64,000 nucleotides of DNA. It comes from Cyanobium sp. E1_MAG_00006 (GTDB taxonomy: Bacteria > Cyanobacteriota > Cyanobacteriia > PCC-6307 > Cyanobiaceae). The stretch's first letter is position 1. Every line of letters starts with the position of its first letter. Shown here in pieces: positions 62,782 to 64,000 of this stretch. The notes beneath the pieces are model-generated. The model did not search any database, was not told the DNA's origin, and worked only from the letters and a program-made list of their open reading frames with translations. The stretch is from contig JAIYAQ010000023.1 in the NCBI GenBank assembly GCA_027488975.1, positions 116,536 to 180,535 of the forward strand, read 5' to 3'. Position numbers and translations under genes: made by a program.

Positions 62782-64000
62782 ATGACTGATTCCAACTTTG
62801 CCAACCTCCAGGGGATGGACGCACAGGCCGCTGAGGACCGCGACAAGGTGGCCGGCGCCCTGGGTAGCGAGGCGCCCTTCGTTGCTGGCGGCAGCTCCGA
62901 CAACCCTGGTGGCAGCACGGGCACTGGCGGCGCCACGGACAACACCCGCACGGAACAGGCCGGTGAGAGCACGCCTCCTCCCGTCGAAGGTACTGCCGGC
63001 ATCGAGGGTGGCGCGGGCACATCCGACACCGGTGGCGGCGGCGGCGGGGCTGTGGTGTCTGGACAACCGGCTGCTGCACCCGGCAACGAGCCCACGGCTC
63101 CCCAGAGCCCTGTTCAGACCAACACCATCACGACGGGTGAACTGCCGGCAATCCCAGCCGCGGTTCCTGGGCAGGCGCCCACCGCTGAGCCAACTCAAGA
63201 GCCAACGGCGACCAATATCCCCCCTCTGGACCTCGATGAGACCCAGACCATCGATGAGGACGGCGTTGCAACGGGCAATGTCCTCCTGAATGTGGAGGAT
63301 CCGGACGGTGGTCCGGCCGTGGTGACGCAGTTCACGATTCCCGGCGACCCAACGGTCTACCAGCCGGGTCAGACGGCCACAATCGCTAACATCGGCACGA
63401 TCACGATCGCTGCCAACGGCGATTACACGTTCACGCCGGATGCGAACTACAACGGCAGTGTGCCACCCATCACCTATGCGTTGTCGGATCAGGCGGGCGG
63501 AACCGCTACCTCAACGCTGAGCATCACGGTGAGGCCGGTGAATGACACATTCACCGATGGCAATGAGACGAAGGCGATTGCTGAGGATTCGGTTGCTACG
63601 GGTAATGTTCTTGATAATGGCACCCCGAATCCAACGGGAGATGGCCCGCTGTCGGTGACGACATTCACGGTTGCCGGTAACACGACGGTATACAGCGCTG
63701 GCCAGACGGCAACGATTGAGGGCGTTGGCACGCTTGTGATCAATAGCACTGGTGAGTACACATTCACCCCGATTGCGAACTATGACGGGCCAGTGCCTGT
63801 TGCGACCTATGTGGTGAGCGACGGTTTTGGTGTGACGGATACATCAACGCTGAGCATCACGATTGATCCTGTGGTTGACAAGGCGCTGGTGAGCATCGTT
63901 GGTCCTGCGACAGTGGTGGAAGGAGAAACCACCACTGCGTATACGGTGAGTGTTGATCAAGTTCCGACTGAAACGCTGACGGTGACTTTCACCTATAGCG
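62782..64000 (+). CDS. Giant Ig-repeat adhesin secreted by the type I system (5' part)
   Basis: Open from ATG 62782 (MTDSNFANLQGMDAQAAEDR) to the right edge, 406 codons without stop. Residues ~35-150 are a Gly/Ser/Pro/Thr-rich, acidic linker. Two ~100-residue cadherin/VCBS-like repeats follow: each has (T/A)I(D/A)EDxVATGNVL, a YxxGQTATI turn, GEYTFTP- or GDYTFTPDANYNG-like strand, and ends STLSITV/I. A different Ig-type domain then begins at VSIVGPATVVEGETTTAYTV (Calx-beta-like). No export signal for Sec is present; the type I signal would be C-terminal, outside the window. Wobble positions are less GC-rich than in nearby genes. Expected to be a very large surface protein. Confidence 0.85.
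   Translation, partial: MTDSNFANLQGMDAQAAEDRDKVAGALGSEAPFVAGGSSDNPGGSTGTGGATDNTRTEQAGESTPPPVEGTAGIEGGAGTSDTGGGGGGAVVSGQPAAAPGNEPTAPQSPVQTNTITTGELPAIPAAVPGQAPTAEPTQEPTATNIPPLDLDETQTIDEDGVATGNVLLNVEDPDGGPAVVTQFTIPGDPTVYQPGQTATIANIGTITIAANGDYTFTPDANYNGSVPPITYALSDQAGGTATSTLSITVRPVNDTFTDGNETKAIAEDSVATGNVLDNGTPNPTGDGPLSVTTFTVAGNTTVYSAGQTATIEGVGTLVINSTGEYTFTPIANYDGPVPVATYVVSDGFGVTDTSTLSITIDPVVDKALVSIVGPATVVEGETTTAYTVSVDQVPTETLTVTFTYS

Overview
The window looks like a chromosomal segment from a high-GC picocyanobacterium of the Cyanobium / freshwater-coastal Synechococcus type. The evidence is a phycobilisome rod linker with a C-terminal CpcD domain, the phoB-phoR / ptrA arrangement known from marine Synechococcus, SphX beside PstS, a SelD fused to an FAD oxidoreductase, several small cyanobacterial protein families, and scattered HIP1 octamers (GCGATCGC at 2320, 4790 and 14121). 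Genes are tightly packed, with many 1-4 base start/stop overlaps and several convergent pairs whose 3' ends touch or overlap. I saw no rRNA, tRNA, insertion sequence or CRISPR array. No stretch over 300 bases lacks a gene candidate except 39848-40505, which carries only weakly supported small ORFs and a Pho box.

Layout. 1-5.3 kb: a SnoaL-like exported protein (cut by the left edge), a ParB-like protein, and a three-gene minus-strand operon: MHS-type transporter, PGM1-like ATP-grasp ligase, and a pentameric ligand-gated ion channel homologue. 5.3-10.3 kb: porin, rod linker, small ORF, VOC-family remnant, pyrC, YqhA-like membrane protein. 10.4-14.4 kb: an Aap/Nat-type polar amino-acid ABC importer. 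14.4-25.5 kb: a second MFS gene, selD fusion, exported two-repeat protein, chrA, a frameshifted LuxR-type gene, two exported small proteins, an arsenate-detoxification set (arsR divergent from gap-arsJ, with two ArsR-type operators) and speD.

25.6-44.1 kb is a phosphate island: pstS, a degenerate response regulator, sphX, pstCAB, ppk, phoX plus a phytase-like partner, a CHAD protein, the Crp-family regulator ptrA, and phoR/phoB. Five 11-bp-phased Pho-box-like elements sit upstream of pstS, sphX, pstC, the CHAD gene and ptrA. Uptake, scavenging, polyphosphate synthesis and control are thus largely encoded together.

44.1-56.4 kb: rubrerythrin and a type II sulfide:quinone oxidoreductase diverging from a repeat-rich intergenic region, a flavin reductase and pirin, a tandem pair of paralogous small proteins, an internally deleted P-II gene, an FAD monooxygenase, cysK, an ABC exporter, tpiA and folP. 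56.4-64 kb: a type I secretion locus with two ABC subunits bearing degenerate ATPase domains, a HlyD-type adaptor, and the start of a very large Ig-repeat adhesin that runs off the right edge. Next to it, divergently, is a soluble protein with two MshEN-like motifs, the c-di-GMP-binding fold.

The two most promising leads are the channel/ligase/transporter operon (2444-5253 plus 1221-2447) and the MshEN protein beside the adhesin secretion locus.
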